Below, piece after piece: positions 46,520-59,285 of a stretch of DNA of 64,000 bases. How positions within the stretch are numbered: the stretch's first letter is position 1; each line of letters opens with the position of its first letter. The notes under the pieces are model-generated. The model saw only the letters and a list, made by a program, of their open reading frames with translations. It had not been told where the DNA came from and ran no database searches. A program made the translations under genes and the position numbers. Origin of the DNA: Stichopus chloronotus (lineage: Eukaryota; Echinodermata; Holothuroidea; Aspidochirotida; Stichopodidae); the NCBI GenBank assembly GCA_021234535.1, contig CM037832.1, positions 10,361,575 through 10,425,574 of the forward strand. Reading direction: 5' to 3'.

Positions 46520-49500
46520 CTAATATAGAAGTTACATAAACGTAAAAAATAAATAACACTTAGTCTAATTGACTCACTGTCTTTTTGCGATCTTAGTTTT
46601 TTGAAATTCTGGAGCCAACTTTATAGAACGGTCTGATTGCACGTAAGCTTTTTTTTTCTTCTTTTTTTCACATAATAAGCTGTCCCCGTTTAATCCCATT
46701 GTTATTGTTTATTAATAGCCTACACTATACCTTACATCTCAATGTTAACCCACACTAGTATTGTAATTTTCAAGATCCTTAAATTTCTCTTGTCTTAGAG
46801 ATATAATCACACAATTAAAGCGATGGTTTATAACTTCATAGTCAAGATTTTAGTGACTTGCACAGAGGTGCTTTCCCATGATAGGACACATCATCTCACC
46901 CCCCTCTGGCTCCCCTCCCCCAGCGTTCTCAACCGAGTTGACTCAAGAAACCAACGAGACTGAAGAAAATTAAACAAAGAAAACTAAAACAGAAATAACT
47001 AAAAAGTAAAATGATTTCAAATTCGACTATATGCTAGAACTGTACTATAATCTGTTTTCATTTTAGACATATCTTTATGCGAGTTTTTTTCAGAAGTTTT
47101 CACGCAATTCAGTTCTTATTTCCTCTGTCGTCAACTAAATGGAAAAGCTCACTTACATATTTTGGCAACATTACGATGTTAATTTCCCACAGCTTCTTTG
47201 ACGCATTTTTTTACAACATCTTACTGTTTTTAATCTTAAAAAAAAAAAACATTATAGGGAAATCGCTGATATCTCGTACCGTGCGTTTTCCAGATCGAAA
47301 AAACAACTGAGCAGTTTCACTTAAACTATAACGAAATCATAATCATTAAAAAGGTATCTGTGTTTTCAAATAGTTTTCTGGTTGGGCAGGGCAGTCATTA
47401 TTTTTCTTCGTACTACCATGTAGCTCCATGGTTCTACTGTAACGTGAACATATGGATGCTTTAATCACAGGATACAGGTAAGCACCCTCAATCGAACTAA
47501 TGGCTGGAGTTATTTCCCCTCTATATGTCTCAATCACTACCTACTTGACGAATAAACTACCCTCTCAGTAGGTGAACCTTGTCTAATGGCACGCCGTATA
47601 TATATATATCAGATATTAAAAAAAAAGAAAAAAGAGAAAGATGAACTTATAATTGTCTACCCAATGTTATATCCTCATTTGAGGTCGAAGCTAAGAGAGA
47701 GAAAAAAGAAAGAAAGAATATAACTAAGCAAGGAAGATGATGAAGTGACATCATTAAGAGGCATTACATGTACGTACTAATATTGATATAGTTATACATG
47801 TATAAAATAATAGCTACCTGACCTCTAAGATGTGTCATTCCTAGATGATATTTCCGGTATCTGTCTTCACGCGTCCTTTGTCACCCAGAAACTCACCAGA
47901 CGAAAGTACAATGATAAATGCGGTCTCCAGCACCATGTGAACTTTTTTTGTTGTCGCTTTGTTTTATTCAAAGACATACAACAGAAGATGTCTGTCCCTT
48001 TTAATGCTCGTGTACTCGTTTTTTTTTTTCTTTTAAATCAATTTTGCTTTTACATTTTGATCTAACTGCTTTTCATAGTTTTGCAGGAAACTCTCATTAT
48101 TTTACCCATTCGGTTCGAAACATATAATAAAAAGACAGATATGAAAGCCCGCAAACAAGAGAAAAGAAAATAATTAAGTGTGAATGAGCTTTTGAAAAGC
48201 AAGTGTACCGACATATAGGTACAGGGTGAACCTAGGTCACCCTCGGTTCTCAAGTCACAGTACTTGAAAGTGAAAGGAAATCAGAGAAGAAGAGAATGAA
48301 GTTATAGCTATGCCAGACTCTTTGTTTGACTCGCCCTTTAATCTAAATGGATGAACTCAGCCATAATGTGAACAATACTTTTCAGAGGAAGTGTTGAGTG
48401 GTCACATGACCTCAATCCTCTTCATAAAACCGACCATACACAGGACTGGTCTCCTTTAACTTGAGACGAGCACGTCGTTAACTTTTAAATTCGTCTGGAA
48501 GAGAAATTAATTTTAAATATGAAATACTTCTTATGATCCTTCCTAGTTTCTGTTCTACTTTGCTACACTTATACCGGTTTGCTACATCACTTGTGATATG
48601 TACCTTTCACCCTCCACTAGTCTCTCTCAGTAACAATGGCACAATGTTCTCATGCACAAGAACGGATCAATAAGAAAGCACTGTGTTTTAGTTTTTAGAG
48701 TCTTGTTAAAAGGAATTATGATATTTCCTCGCAGGTATCATGTGATATAGTTTAGGCCAGTACTACGGCTAGCACTTAAAAAACAGAAAATATTTCAAGT
48801 TTGGCTAATAGTCCACACGTGTGAAGTAACTTTTCAAAGTATTGGGCACCTCTTCGCAGTAGTTTGATTACTTGGAGATATATTCATAGCTCATTTTAAT
48901 ACAAGTGCATCACAGTAATGACACAATATAACCGACTTTTAAATTTAGTAGGCATATATTATACTAATGCATTTTGGGATTAAAACTTCTGAGGTCCAAA
49001 TCGTGGAATTTTTGGCCTTGATTAACGAAGCGGAGGTGAAGCAGGATCCTGAAACTAACGACCGATATTTTAATGAAGATAAGTATATATCGAAAGTTTC
49101 CATAAAGCTGTTTCTTTAATTTGTCTAAGTCTTTTTAACGATTGCGAGTTGCCGAAAATAGCTCTGGGTTTGTGTTCGTTTTAGTTTGGTACGTGCAGAA
49201 TAAGCCTCGTCAGCATCCCTTTTCTTTTTCAAGTCGGTGCCTTTTCTTGCCGCACTCGTGGCAAGGTTCAAGGTAACTTTGAGGGTTTAGTAACCCTTCA
49301 AAGAAAGAAAAAAAATTAAATAATTAGATTGACCCGAACTGTCAAATATGTTAGTTTGACTTTGTCAAGAAGCCTTCAAATGAAGAAAAAAAAAGAAACG
49401 AAAAGAGGATATGAGGTATTTTTTGTTACTATATACAAAGTACACAGTATATATAAAGACAAAAGAGAAGCGAAAATAAATTTTGAACGAGCTAAAATTT

Positions 49501-49840
49501 CAGTGAGTTGTTGCATTATCTGTCGTCAAGTGAAATTACATTGGTCAATGGTTGCTACGGTAACCCCATTGAAAGATACTCAGTCATGCAGACAATTAAA
49601 TGGATAAGGTAAGCAACATGGATTCCTTTTCTAACTTATTTAATAAACCAACTGATTTCTTGCAAGTTACAGGTCTATTAAGTTACTTTTCTCTTTATTT
49701 ATCTTTTGTGTGTGTGTTCTTTTTTTCTACTCTGTTTCAGTTTAAGTTTCCTTAACTGTTCCCACAGGATGGTTAATAGTTGTGACTTACACCGGCCATA
49801 TCTTTTTCCACTTTCTTCTTTCAAGATGCAAAGCATATAC
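46520..49840. other. Non-coding stretch, no gene recognised
   Basis: Only short open frames, T or A tracts and a short AT repeat (47598-47611) are visible. No transposon ends, exons or RNA genes were recognised. Confidence 0.6.
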
Positions 49841-49842
49841 CC

Positions 49843-50217
49843 TTAAAGAGGCTCATTGAGTTATTTTGTGAAATTCACTCAATTTTTCTAAACCGGTCAA
49901 GTTTCCTTCACATTCTAATGACAAACAGTCAAACTAAAAGGATCCTAAAGTTTTACATACGTTGGAACATTAATGAGTGAGTAACCAACGATTAGATTTG
50001 GTTTTTGAAACTTTGTGACCAGACATTTTCACATTAGTACATTCACATGCACACAATCAGAGCAAGTAACGGTCAAAAATTCAGAAATTTGACAGTTTTC
50101 ATGTAACTATTGGACGTGAAACTTGATTGATTAAGTTAATTGTGAGTATTGTCGTGTGTTTGTATACTTCAAAATCACCGCAATCTTTACTGATATCAAC
50201 TCAATGAGGCCCTTTAA
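49843..50217. mobile_element. TTAA-flanked MITE, family B, intact copy
   Basis: The left end TTAAAGAGGCTCATTGAGTT and the right end on the other strand TTAAAGGGCCTCATTGAGTT match at 18 of 20 positions, and both boundaries carry TTAA. The span is 375 bp with no coding capacity. A diverged copy is at 11262-11618 and a fragment is at 31985. The terminal TTAAAGRG is shared with family A, although the interiors differ, so both may use the same transposase. Confidence 0.75.
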
Positions 50218-50219
50218 CA

Positions 50220-53200
50220 GATTAGTGGAAAAATTATCTGTCAGTGAGGATTTCAATATAGACAGGATTTTGGATTTCCCCTTATCTTAACGTCCAATAC
50301 TTAATATTCCTGAGTGTGTTTTATCATGAAATGTTGTCTGGTAGGAGGTCATCATATAATAGCTGTAGAGTCTGAGGCAGACACTGTATTGCACACATGC
50401 ATGTCAAAAATGAAGTTACCTATACTTGCAATAAAAACAACTTTAATGTTACGACGATCTGTCAAAGTAGTAGTAGGCCTGTACCTACACGATTTGATTG
50501 TGCCATTGTTGCTTTTGACTTTATGCGGTATATATCCTCAAACCAGGCCTCTTTTGTCACAAATGAAGTGAAATTATTGTGCATATAACATTTGCATGGC
50601 CGAATTGTGTGGCATCCAACACAGAAGACACATCTTGACGTCATGAATGCTGAGGGGGCAGTAATAGAGTGGGTTTTTTTTTCTTATTCATTTCTGGGCT
50701 AATATATCCGACTTGCATGCCCATTCACCATTGTCAGTAGCCTTTCACATGAATGTGTACTGCAAACGACCAGCCTACACCTAGTTACATACAGATGTTG
50801 CCTCGTAGTCTGGTTGTGTTTGATCTGTGTAGTCGCATTCTTTGCACTCTGGTCTGTCTATCTCCCTCTCTCACTCAATTGCAAAACGATTGCTTTCAAA
50901 ACCTTTCCCTTTATTTTATTTATCTTCGTTTAATTTGATATTTAAGACTTTTGTGTCCCTCCACCTTTGCCCGATGTCTCAGCACTGTTTAGAAGATGGA
51001 AGATATAAAGACACAAAGAGGTTCTTGTCAAACTGATCGTTCCAGCGAGGGTTTGTTGGATACATATTTCGCTGTCATAAATTCACTTTACCTGCGACAA
51101 TAAAGGCTCGCTCTCTGCGTCTGGCAAACTCATATAAATCCAGGAAGGGAGTTAAAAAGAAAAAAAAAGTTCGTCTAAGCCTAGCTGAAGCAGTAATCCC
51201 CCGAAAGGTGACGTGTAGGAGGACCGTAAGAGCAAAGAGATTTACAGCTGTGAAAAAAGGGCGACGTTCCTAAGCACCACACGCAAGCTTGTAATATTCC
51301 CTGTTTAACATCACGGTAGGTGACGAGGGGTGAACCATGAAAAACATATCACACAACGCTGGTACACAGACTCACCAAAGAAACAACACAAGGCTATCAT
51401 AGTTCGTTACTGTATTATTGTATTATTGTTTCATACATTCACGGTACGAGAAGGCTGTGTGTATGATGACGTGTGCTAATGGGATTTAGATATCTGAGAA
51501 CCAGTTTCGAGACGTTGGTTCAGTGAGTAGTACCATGGTAGTATGTTCCCTCCCACTGGATCATTTTACATGGATTTAATGTAGAAATCTACCATTCCTA
51601 TTCTCCCACCGCCTTTTTCTCATCTCCCTTTTTTCTCTCATTGCTTCTTTCTTCCCCTATCCCACCATCCAGCCTCTCTCTGCACCCTCTCCTCTCCCTT
51701 GCAAACTCATCATCTTTGTAAATGGCATTCTTGAAGATAACATTTTACATCCATATGTAGATTCAAATCTGTAAGCCTATCGACATCATTTCCCATGTGG
51801 GCTGATCTGCGTCTTCATTTGCCCCTCAAGGAGCCCTCCAATTATTTTCATACCTCGTAAAAGGTCCACTATTTGTAATTTTAAAGAGTACTATAATTCT
51901 GGAGGGTAGACGAGAAAAAGGGGGTACAAATATGGGATGAAACCCAACGTAAGAGAACATAACTATGGAAGGAAACAAGAAGGTCGTGACTGGTAGTTTG
52001 CAGGTTAAATTTAAAATCGCTCCGAACTTTGGCGGATTTTGCACGCATAGTTCGTTCGTACACACGTTTAACCTTTCCACCATACTTTAATCTCAGGTTA
52101 AACAGTTAACGTATAAACTGGTTCCCGACAGCATATTGTTTTCACATTTGAAAGGTCTTTGACACCTGTAATCAGGCCATCCAGCAGAAAACTCGGTCAG
52201 AAATTAGTTAAAGATTGTCTACGTAATCAGTCAATGTTACCATTTAATATTGTAACAGTTCCCCCATATGTCTCATACGACTGTGAAATGAGGCGAATGT
52301 AAAAACTGCAGAGATCCGTAAATGACAGCATAATTCACTGAGGGGACACCCGAGACAAATGAAATGTTCTCTGATAGTAATATTTACTGATACCGTCATC
52401 GGTACCAAAATTTTCATCTCAGGGTAGGCTGCCCTTTAACAAATGTGTTACGTAATTAACTGAATAAACTGAAATGGATGATGCAACTTGTGGAGTCTAT
52501 CTGCGAATTGCGAATCCATAGGTTAGCCGAATCGAAGAAACTTTCAACAAGAGTGGGTATTATAGGATGAATTTTTGCCATGTTGCCTGACGAAACCTGG
52601 TAGGTTGAACGTTTACGTTTCTTATGGATGACCAATACATTCAGAGTTCCTGTCCCTTCTCGTTTCTTCACGAATTTAGCACTTTAATTGATTGTACAAG
52701 TACCGTTGGCGTCACACACAGAAGGAGTGTATGAGTTGACACTGTTTGGAAAAAAAGTGACTCAAAGCGATTTACAAGACATGGTAGGGTCAGAAAAAAA
52801 ACAAAAAAAAAACAGTGTACAGGATGTTGAGGCACTTTGTAATCACCTGGTTCTTATTCCGTCCACCTGTTTAAAACAAACATTATTTGAACTTTATACA
52901 TGCAATATCCACAATGACGAATTAGAGATTGCGTAATATGTCGAAGTATGAAAAATATGAAAGAATAGAGGATTATTTTACTGTGGTATGAACTCACAAA
53001 TGCGTCCTGAAATCGACGTCCTGTGTGGGTCATCCAAGAACCTCAAAGGTTTGCTGATGGTAAGAGAACGTTGTCACACCGTTCAATGCAGATCTTGTCT
53101 CAGGGTAGAAAGGTACTATGAGTCCGCTTGGAGGTCTCCTTTATGCGTGGAGGCCTTTTTGCGCGCCCCCTATATCTGCACAATGATTCAAGGTGAAGGC

Positions 53201-54130
53201 CGGCCTACAGAGGGCTAGACGAATAACTGTAGGTAGATACAGATGCTAGCACATGCATAGGACACTGGCAGTAGGATGGATATAAGCTCTGCCAAATATA
53301 ATGTCCCCAAGCATACTGTGCGTCGTGGTTTCCATACAGACCTTTCTATAGGCTATATGCGGTTGCACAACTACAAGAAATAATAAATAAATACCAAAGG
53401 AGTAGTGCAATCAATGTCATTTTGACATTTGGGTTTACGTTAAAAAGACATATCAGTTGTTTTGATTGTTGTTGTAATCTACTAGTAAAATGTCCTGGGT
53501 GAAAAAAAATCTCACCTCTGTTTGTGGTCGATGCTAGTCCGTGCACACACTGCATGCAGGCAATATATAGAATATATAAATATATACAAACATGTACATG
53601 CCAGCTCAAATCTGTTGGCTCAAAAAGGGAGACGAAAAAAAAACTATATCCACCCCCACCCCCCTTAAAAAGAAAACAGATCGAATTTTATTTCAAGCCG
53701 TAACATCTATAAATCATGAATCGATATATTTATTTTCAAAATATTGCTTTCATTGAAACTCTTCGAGACCGTTGAGTAGAGTAACTTTATTTGAGAGGGA
53801 GAGAGCGGAGAGACAGGGAAGAGTACATAGTTAATAAGTTCATATCCTGCAACAAAAACACACCCTTGATTTGGGAAGTCGCATCAAAGATCGGAGTACG
53901 GTGTCATAATCCCTGCAAAAACAAACACGACTTTGTTATGATAAGACCGTTCAGAACGAAATGGGAATTCCCTTCTCACCACAAGACGTTTTATTCCTTT
54001 CCTTTCAATTTTGTTTCTGCCTTTCATTTCCTTTCCATTCGTTTAATTTCTATTAATTAATTTCTATTTTTTATTATATATCTTTTTTTTAAACCGGCGC
54101 AAAACACTTGGTATTGCTCAATGGACGTGT
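50220..54130. other. Non-coding stretch, no gene recognised
   Basis: Open frames are short. The frame at 52688-52936 reads rather protein-like (VPLASHTEGVYELTLFG) but runs through an A tract and has no confirmed splice sites or recognisable domain. A TGACGTCA site lies at 50636-50643. Confidence 0.5.
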
Positions 54131-54200
54131 AAGTCTGGATGGGAAGTATATATTACGGGTGTAGCAACCAAGTTTGTTGCAGTTAACAACATTTTTTGCC

Positions 54201-54410
54201 AGAGATCGCCAACTTTTGTCTTAGAAGTCCTAAGTCATCACTCTTGTGGCAGAAATTGTCCAGTTTTGTCTAAGTTTTCACTTCCACTTTTGTCGCAGGT
54301 CATCAACTTCTGAGACAAAAGTGAGCGACATAAATGAAGACCTATGGTTTCTGAGACAAAAGTGGACCATATCTGCGACAAGAATGGCGAACAGTGTCGA
54401 AAGTGGTAAC
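54201..54410. repeat. Fold-back tandem repeat of ACTTTTGTC / GACAAAAGT
   Basis: The left half carries ACTTTTGTC or TTTTGTC words (54211, about 54254, about 54266, 54286). The right half carries GAGACAAAAGTG twice (54312, 54353) and GACAAGAATGG. The two halves are complementary, so the array could fold on itself around 54300. Unit spacing is roughly 40 bp. Confidence 0.6.
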
Positions 54411-54712
54411 TGAAAAAAAAGCTTGTCTTCTGCATATCGGGAGAACTTCAGATCAGAAACTTCCCATGTTGTGAAGTAAGCTGTTAAAGTGAATCTTGCA
54501 ACCTGAAGCGACCTCGATAAAATTAAATAAAGTTTCGAACATTTCACTGCAATAGACGTAAACCTTTTTTCTCTATTTTTCTTGCAAATTTGACAACGTC
54601 AAGTTAACGAGGTTGAACCATTGCCCTATTACCTCCATCCCTGTACAAACTTGATGATAGAAACAGTAGAACCTAAGTAGCCGTATCGAATTGACGATCA
54701 AAGTCAAAAACA

Positions 54713-54776
54713 GGGGGGGGGGGGGTAGGATTATAGTCTAAATCGGACTTCCTCAAAAAGTGCCCCCCCCCCCCCC
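54713..54776. repeat. G13 and C14 tracts facing each other
   Basis: A G13 run (54713-54725) and a C14 run (54763-54776) lie 37 bp apart on the same strand, so they can form a hairpin stem. Another G10 run follows at 54931-54940. Confidence 0.9.
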
Positions 54777-55534
54777 TCTTCACAAGTGGACGCAACGCGC
54801 GGTTTACAGTGACGTGCAATAAAGTGCTGGGGAGAATATTGAAGGAAAACAAATTACTGAGAAAGTTTTACATGACAACTTTTCTGGGAGAAGTGAACAA
54901 ACTTTGAACCACTGGAACTTTAAGGTGTAAGGGGGGGGGGCACAGTTTTACACCCTTCCCTAGGACGTCTATAAATTTTGGCATTACATCGACATATTTT
55001 TGCCGTATGGCACTTCTTCAACTTAATTGAGCAAGATCGACCTCGACTCACGACATGGCCTTCGTTAGGAGCTTTTCTTATCTCTATAGTCTAATTCTAA
55101 ACTATACCAAATATGAGAATACATATCGAAGTTACCAAAGGATCTCATGAGCTGCTTAATGAATGATACTGTCACCTTTTTCACGTATTTGGCAGTTTTG
55201 TTGCTCTAAAAGATACTTATCGAAAAGCCACGAGATAAAATTGTATTAATTATACACTCTCAGTGACAAGTCTCAAAGTCGTAATATACGCTGCATCGGG
55301 CACGATATACAGCAGTCAACGTGTAATCGATTACTTGGCTGGTAACCGCTGTAGAGGCCTAACACAAGTAATGATTGTATTTGAAGGGATATTAAAAGGA
55401 TACCCTGTCATCTTAATGATTAGGCAGATGTTATGACAAACGTCGTATTCTCTCTTGAAAGATGTAACACCAAGGTAAACATACACACTCATACTGAAAC
55501 GATTTGACAAAGATAATCTCTCAGAATGGAAAAG

Positions 55535-55880
55535 AATTGAAAAAATACGCAATCGGAGTGGAATTGAATGGACAAACATACTCAATCCGTGTAGAATTGA
55601 ATGGACAAAACATACTCACTCAGAATGGGGTTGAATGGACAAAGCTACTCACTCAGAATGGAATAGAATGAATAAGGTACTCACTGAGAATAGTACTGAA
55701 TGGACAAACCATACTCATTAAAGAATGAAATTGATTGGACAAACATACTCACTCACAATGGAATTAAAATGACAAAGATATACTCACTCAGAAAAAAAAT
55801 TGAAAGGACAAACAAACTCACCCAGAATGGCAAACATACTCACTGAGAGTGGAACTGAATGGACAAAGATACTCATGAAC
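55535..55880. repeat. Minisatellite, ~33-38 bp unit, about 9-10 copies
   Basis: Units of the form GAATGGAATTGAATGGACAA followed by ACATACTCACTCA repeat across about 350 bp with substitutions and length changes. The block GGACAAA..TACTCACT is the best conserved. The last units near 55870 fade into unique sequence. Confidence 0.85.
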
Positions 55881-56257
55881 TTGGGAGGTTTTGTGTGAGC
55901 AAACGACAAATGCACGAGAAATTCTACAATACTTACTAGTTACTAGGTCCACGTGGTAGCCATACTGATCCCTCAGTAAGTTCCTCGAGTTCAGAACTCA
56001 CAGCTTCAGTTCTAATTCTCATTGAATTCTTTGCTTTAATACAAATAACTTTAAAGCATGAAGTCCTACGTTGCGTTCACTAGGTTTGTTTGTGTCCAAC
56101 AATGCCACTTATTAGTTGCGCAAGTGTTCTCCTTCTTTCGAGTACAAAGGAACTATAGCTTTAGCCTTAGTTCAGTTTAGAATTTGAGGATCATAAAGTC
56201 TGAAGGCTCATCGAGGATCATATACCATGTTGATCATGGATCAAACACCGGCGAAAT

Positions 56258-56470
56258 TTGCCTTCTCTTTTGATCACTGTCCAGAGGGTAAGACGCAGTG
56301 GTGAACCAACAATCTCTGCTCCCGGGACCGCCTTTAACGTCCCCATCCGACGTATGAGAGTGTGTCCCCCCAGTCTAAAGCCACCTTCCCAAAGGCTGAG
56401 AGGGGTGGAGAACCTGCCCAGCTCAGCAGTCCATCGGCTGCACCAAACAACCTGAATCGGTCAAGACCTT
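56258..56470. other. GC-rich island, possibly part of a dispersed repeat
   Basis: About 210 bp of GC-rich sequence is sharply bounded by AT-rich DNA. On the minus strand it contains GGGACGTTAAAGGCGGTCCC, whose halves GGGAC and GTCCC pair, a phrase that resembles words seen in some retroelement-derived repeats. A 65-codon plus-strand frame covers it without a recognised domain. Origin unknown. Confidence 0.25.
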
Positions 56471-56712
56471 AATCGGACAACAGGAACCCGAATCACCCCC
56501 TCATCACCATTGTAAACAGCTTTTACTGAACAAGTATCTCATATTCCCATTTAATTACTATTGTCGAGCGCTTTCTATGAATTATGCAATATCAATCGTT
56601 ATAGCTGTTTTTCCTGTTTGGTAACCTTTGATTCTAGTTTCTAGTTGATCCTAGCGTTAAAGTGTTTTTAATTTGTAGAGCACGATCATTTTAAATTACA
56701 CGTGTACATATT

Positions 56713-56730
56713 CCCCCCCCCCCCCCCCCC
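56713..56730. repeat. C18 homopolymer tract, longest in the window
   Basis: A pure C run of 18 nt. Confidence 0.95.
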
Positions 56731-57584
56731 TTCACTTCCGTTTACGCATGTGCGGCCTCTGACTGGAACCGACCAATTATCTTTCTTTTTCTCGGAAGAA
56801 ATACGTTTTTATAGAGGAAATGGGGGTTCGGCTTATGTTCTTGTACCAAAGGACTTGAAGAATGTTAAAACATGGAACTTATTATTCAAGATTTAACATT
56901 AGTGACATGACCGTTGAGGGATGGAAAATGCTTTATAAGCTTCGAATCAAATAACATTTTGCTTCGCCAGTGCTGTACAACCCCTCTGTGGTCACACGTA
57001 AAAGTAAAAGTATCCAAGTAATTATCGTTAAATAACGATAAAGTGCTCAAACACAATCGGATTTGAGTACAACTGTTAATCCACTTTTGTTTTTAAAGTT
57101 CGAAGAAAGAAACTTTTCAATGCAATGTTTGAGGTCGTTTTATTGGCATAGGAAGATAACAATCTCAAGACAAGTTGACTAAAAAGTGGAAACGGAATAA
57201 ATACCAGAGTAAAGCTTTGTCAAAAAGCTTTTAAAATCCGTCATATTTTTATCCATGGTCAGAGTACAGTTTATCAACAGGCTTGCAGTCAGTCGAAGAA
57301 CTCGCTACCTCGAACGAACTTGAATTTTTGTTTTTCAAAATGACGACCACTTAATCGTTTTATCAAAAGTGGCTATATTTTCTGTAATGCAATATTTTTA
57401 TTAAGCTGTCTGACAACATCCACCATCTTTTCCAGTGCATTTTTTTAGCCATGCGGAATACTCTTTATCATTGGCTTATTCCTTCGTTCACACTTTCCTT
57501 AACTCACAAAAACAAAACCCTGGCAAATCCTAAAGAGTGTTGTTGGTGAAAACTGCTTGCTTCCAAAAGGGTGTTCACTTAATT

Positions 57585-57873
57585 TTGCTCTAGAAATAAG
57601 GAGTTTAAATACAACAACATTACAACATAAAAAGAATAGCTTTAATCATTTATAAGTTATTTAGTCTCACCAGTAAACATCTCCTTAAAACATACGGTAA
57701 TGCACGAAAGATGCATCATTTGAATTTTTAAAAGTGTGGGTGAAAAATATTATTTCTTGAGCGACTGAATTCCTATCTGTGAGAAATTTATTCCTTGAAA
57801 AATCTGAATTTGAGTAATTCATCATTCTGTGTCTGTAAATATTGGTTTTCAAAAATACGATTTTCCTCTGTGG
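57585..57873 (+). mobile_element. MITE family A, degenerate copy 3
   Basis: The interior follows the order of the copy at 4973: agaatagctttaatcattta, then acatctcc, then aagatgcatcat, then ttcttgagcgactgaatt, then gaaatttattccttgaaaa. The termini are decayed (left gaaataaggagttta, right complement aggaaaatcg). Orientation is the same as copy 1. Confidence 0.55.
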
Positions 57874-59125
57874 AATAAAGGGTTATTTCCACCAAATGCA
57901 AGATGTGCGCATGTGTGAATGAGGAGATGATGTTCGAAGGCCGTAAAATGACATTTGATAACCTCACGTTGGCAATAAGCCTCACACAACAAAATAAGTC
58001 GTAAACTATTACATCGTAAAGAAATGGTCGACAAAATGACAATTTGTCTCGATATGGAACATATAGGAATGAGCCTGCGATAGTTGCATGCTGTGTGCCG
58101 CGGTATAGGTAGTGCCGAATTCAGCATACCGCTTTAATGGAGGCTTCGTTAGAAAGGGGACCTATTACCGGTATTTTTGATGACGGGAACCGATTTTATT
58201 TGAGTTAAAGCCATCAAGCTTTTCGAAAAATTGACTATTAGTTCATGATGATCGTCGATAGGTTCAACAATAAGGAAACATTTAATTGCCTATTCAAATG
58301 TATGACACAATTAGATTCGTTTTTACTCTCCAATCGTCTGATAACGTAATGTAGTTAAGATCACGTCACTCAGGCTTTGGGGCTTTGGAGACTTCGAAAC
58401 ATCGTAAATTGTTGTTTTCATTTTAATTTTCATATTTGACTTAGATGTTTACCTTTGCAAGGAATACTCACCATACAATTAATCTAAACAAAACAAAAAT
58501 ACAGAGATATATGCGTGCGTTTGTCTCCGGAATAGATCACTACAGTTTAAAGACGTTTACGTGAAATGTGAACAAGCAACTACAACAGCACATGCCGCTT
58601 AAAATTTTGATGGTTTCTGCCACTGGCCACTAATGGAGAGTTTCCCAAGTCTGTGCATGTACGGTACAGGGTCCAATTAAGATGGGGAAGAGACAGAGAG
58701 GGAATGCGGAATGAGACGAGGTGGATACTGAAGATGCTTGCTGTGATTGGAGGATGTGGCGATGGAGTCACAAAAGGACCAGTCTCAATATATGATTACC
58801 ATCTCCATCTGAGGAAGCATACGAAGTATATTTTATCGTCCACCCAAATGGCAAGCTCATTTCATGGAATACAACAACGAGAAATAATTGGGGGTTTAGT
58901 TGAAACTTCAGAGGAGATTATCCAAACGAAAGTGACAAAATACGGTATAGTATAGAGGTATGCGGAACTGCACGATGATCGCTAGGTCAACACCCACAAC
59001 TCTGGTCGGAAATGGTCTTGAAACAGGCTAGCAAAATTCATATCGGCATTATAAGGTGTAAATTGTAAACCTTGTACTACCTTGTGTTATCTTTTGTTGG
59101 CACGTGAACTCCTATAGCATGACGA

Positions 59126-59285
59126 GGGGGGGGGGGGGGGTTGTAAAAGCCCAAACATCCACCCTATCAGCTTTGAGCCACTAAAGGACATACAATATGA
59201 CACACGCTTTCTATCGGCATACCTCAACTTACCGGTAGGCTTATTGTAAATCAGCCTTCAAGTCTCCCAACCCCCCCCCCCCCCC
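59126..59285. repeat. G15 tract and C15 tract, 130 bp apart
   Basis: A G15 run at 59126-59140 and a C15 run at 59271-59285 are mutually complementary. Confidence 0.9.

Noticed and set aside
52688..52936. Protein-like 82-codon frame (VPLASHTEGVYELTLFG...)
   Set aside because: It begins at a TTG just after an in-frame stop, includes A tracts, and has no convincing acceptor in phase; length is within chance.
55535..55880. Possible CRISPR-like array
   Set aside because: Units are contiguous and diverged, with no unique spacers between constant repeats; this is a eukaryotic minisatellite.
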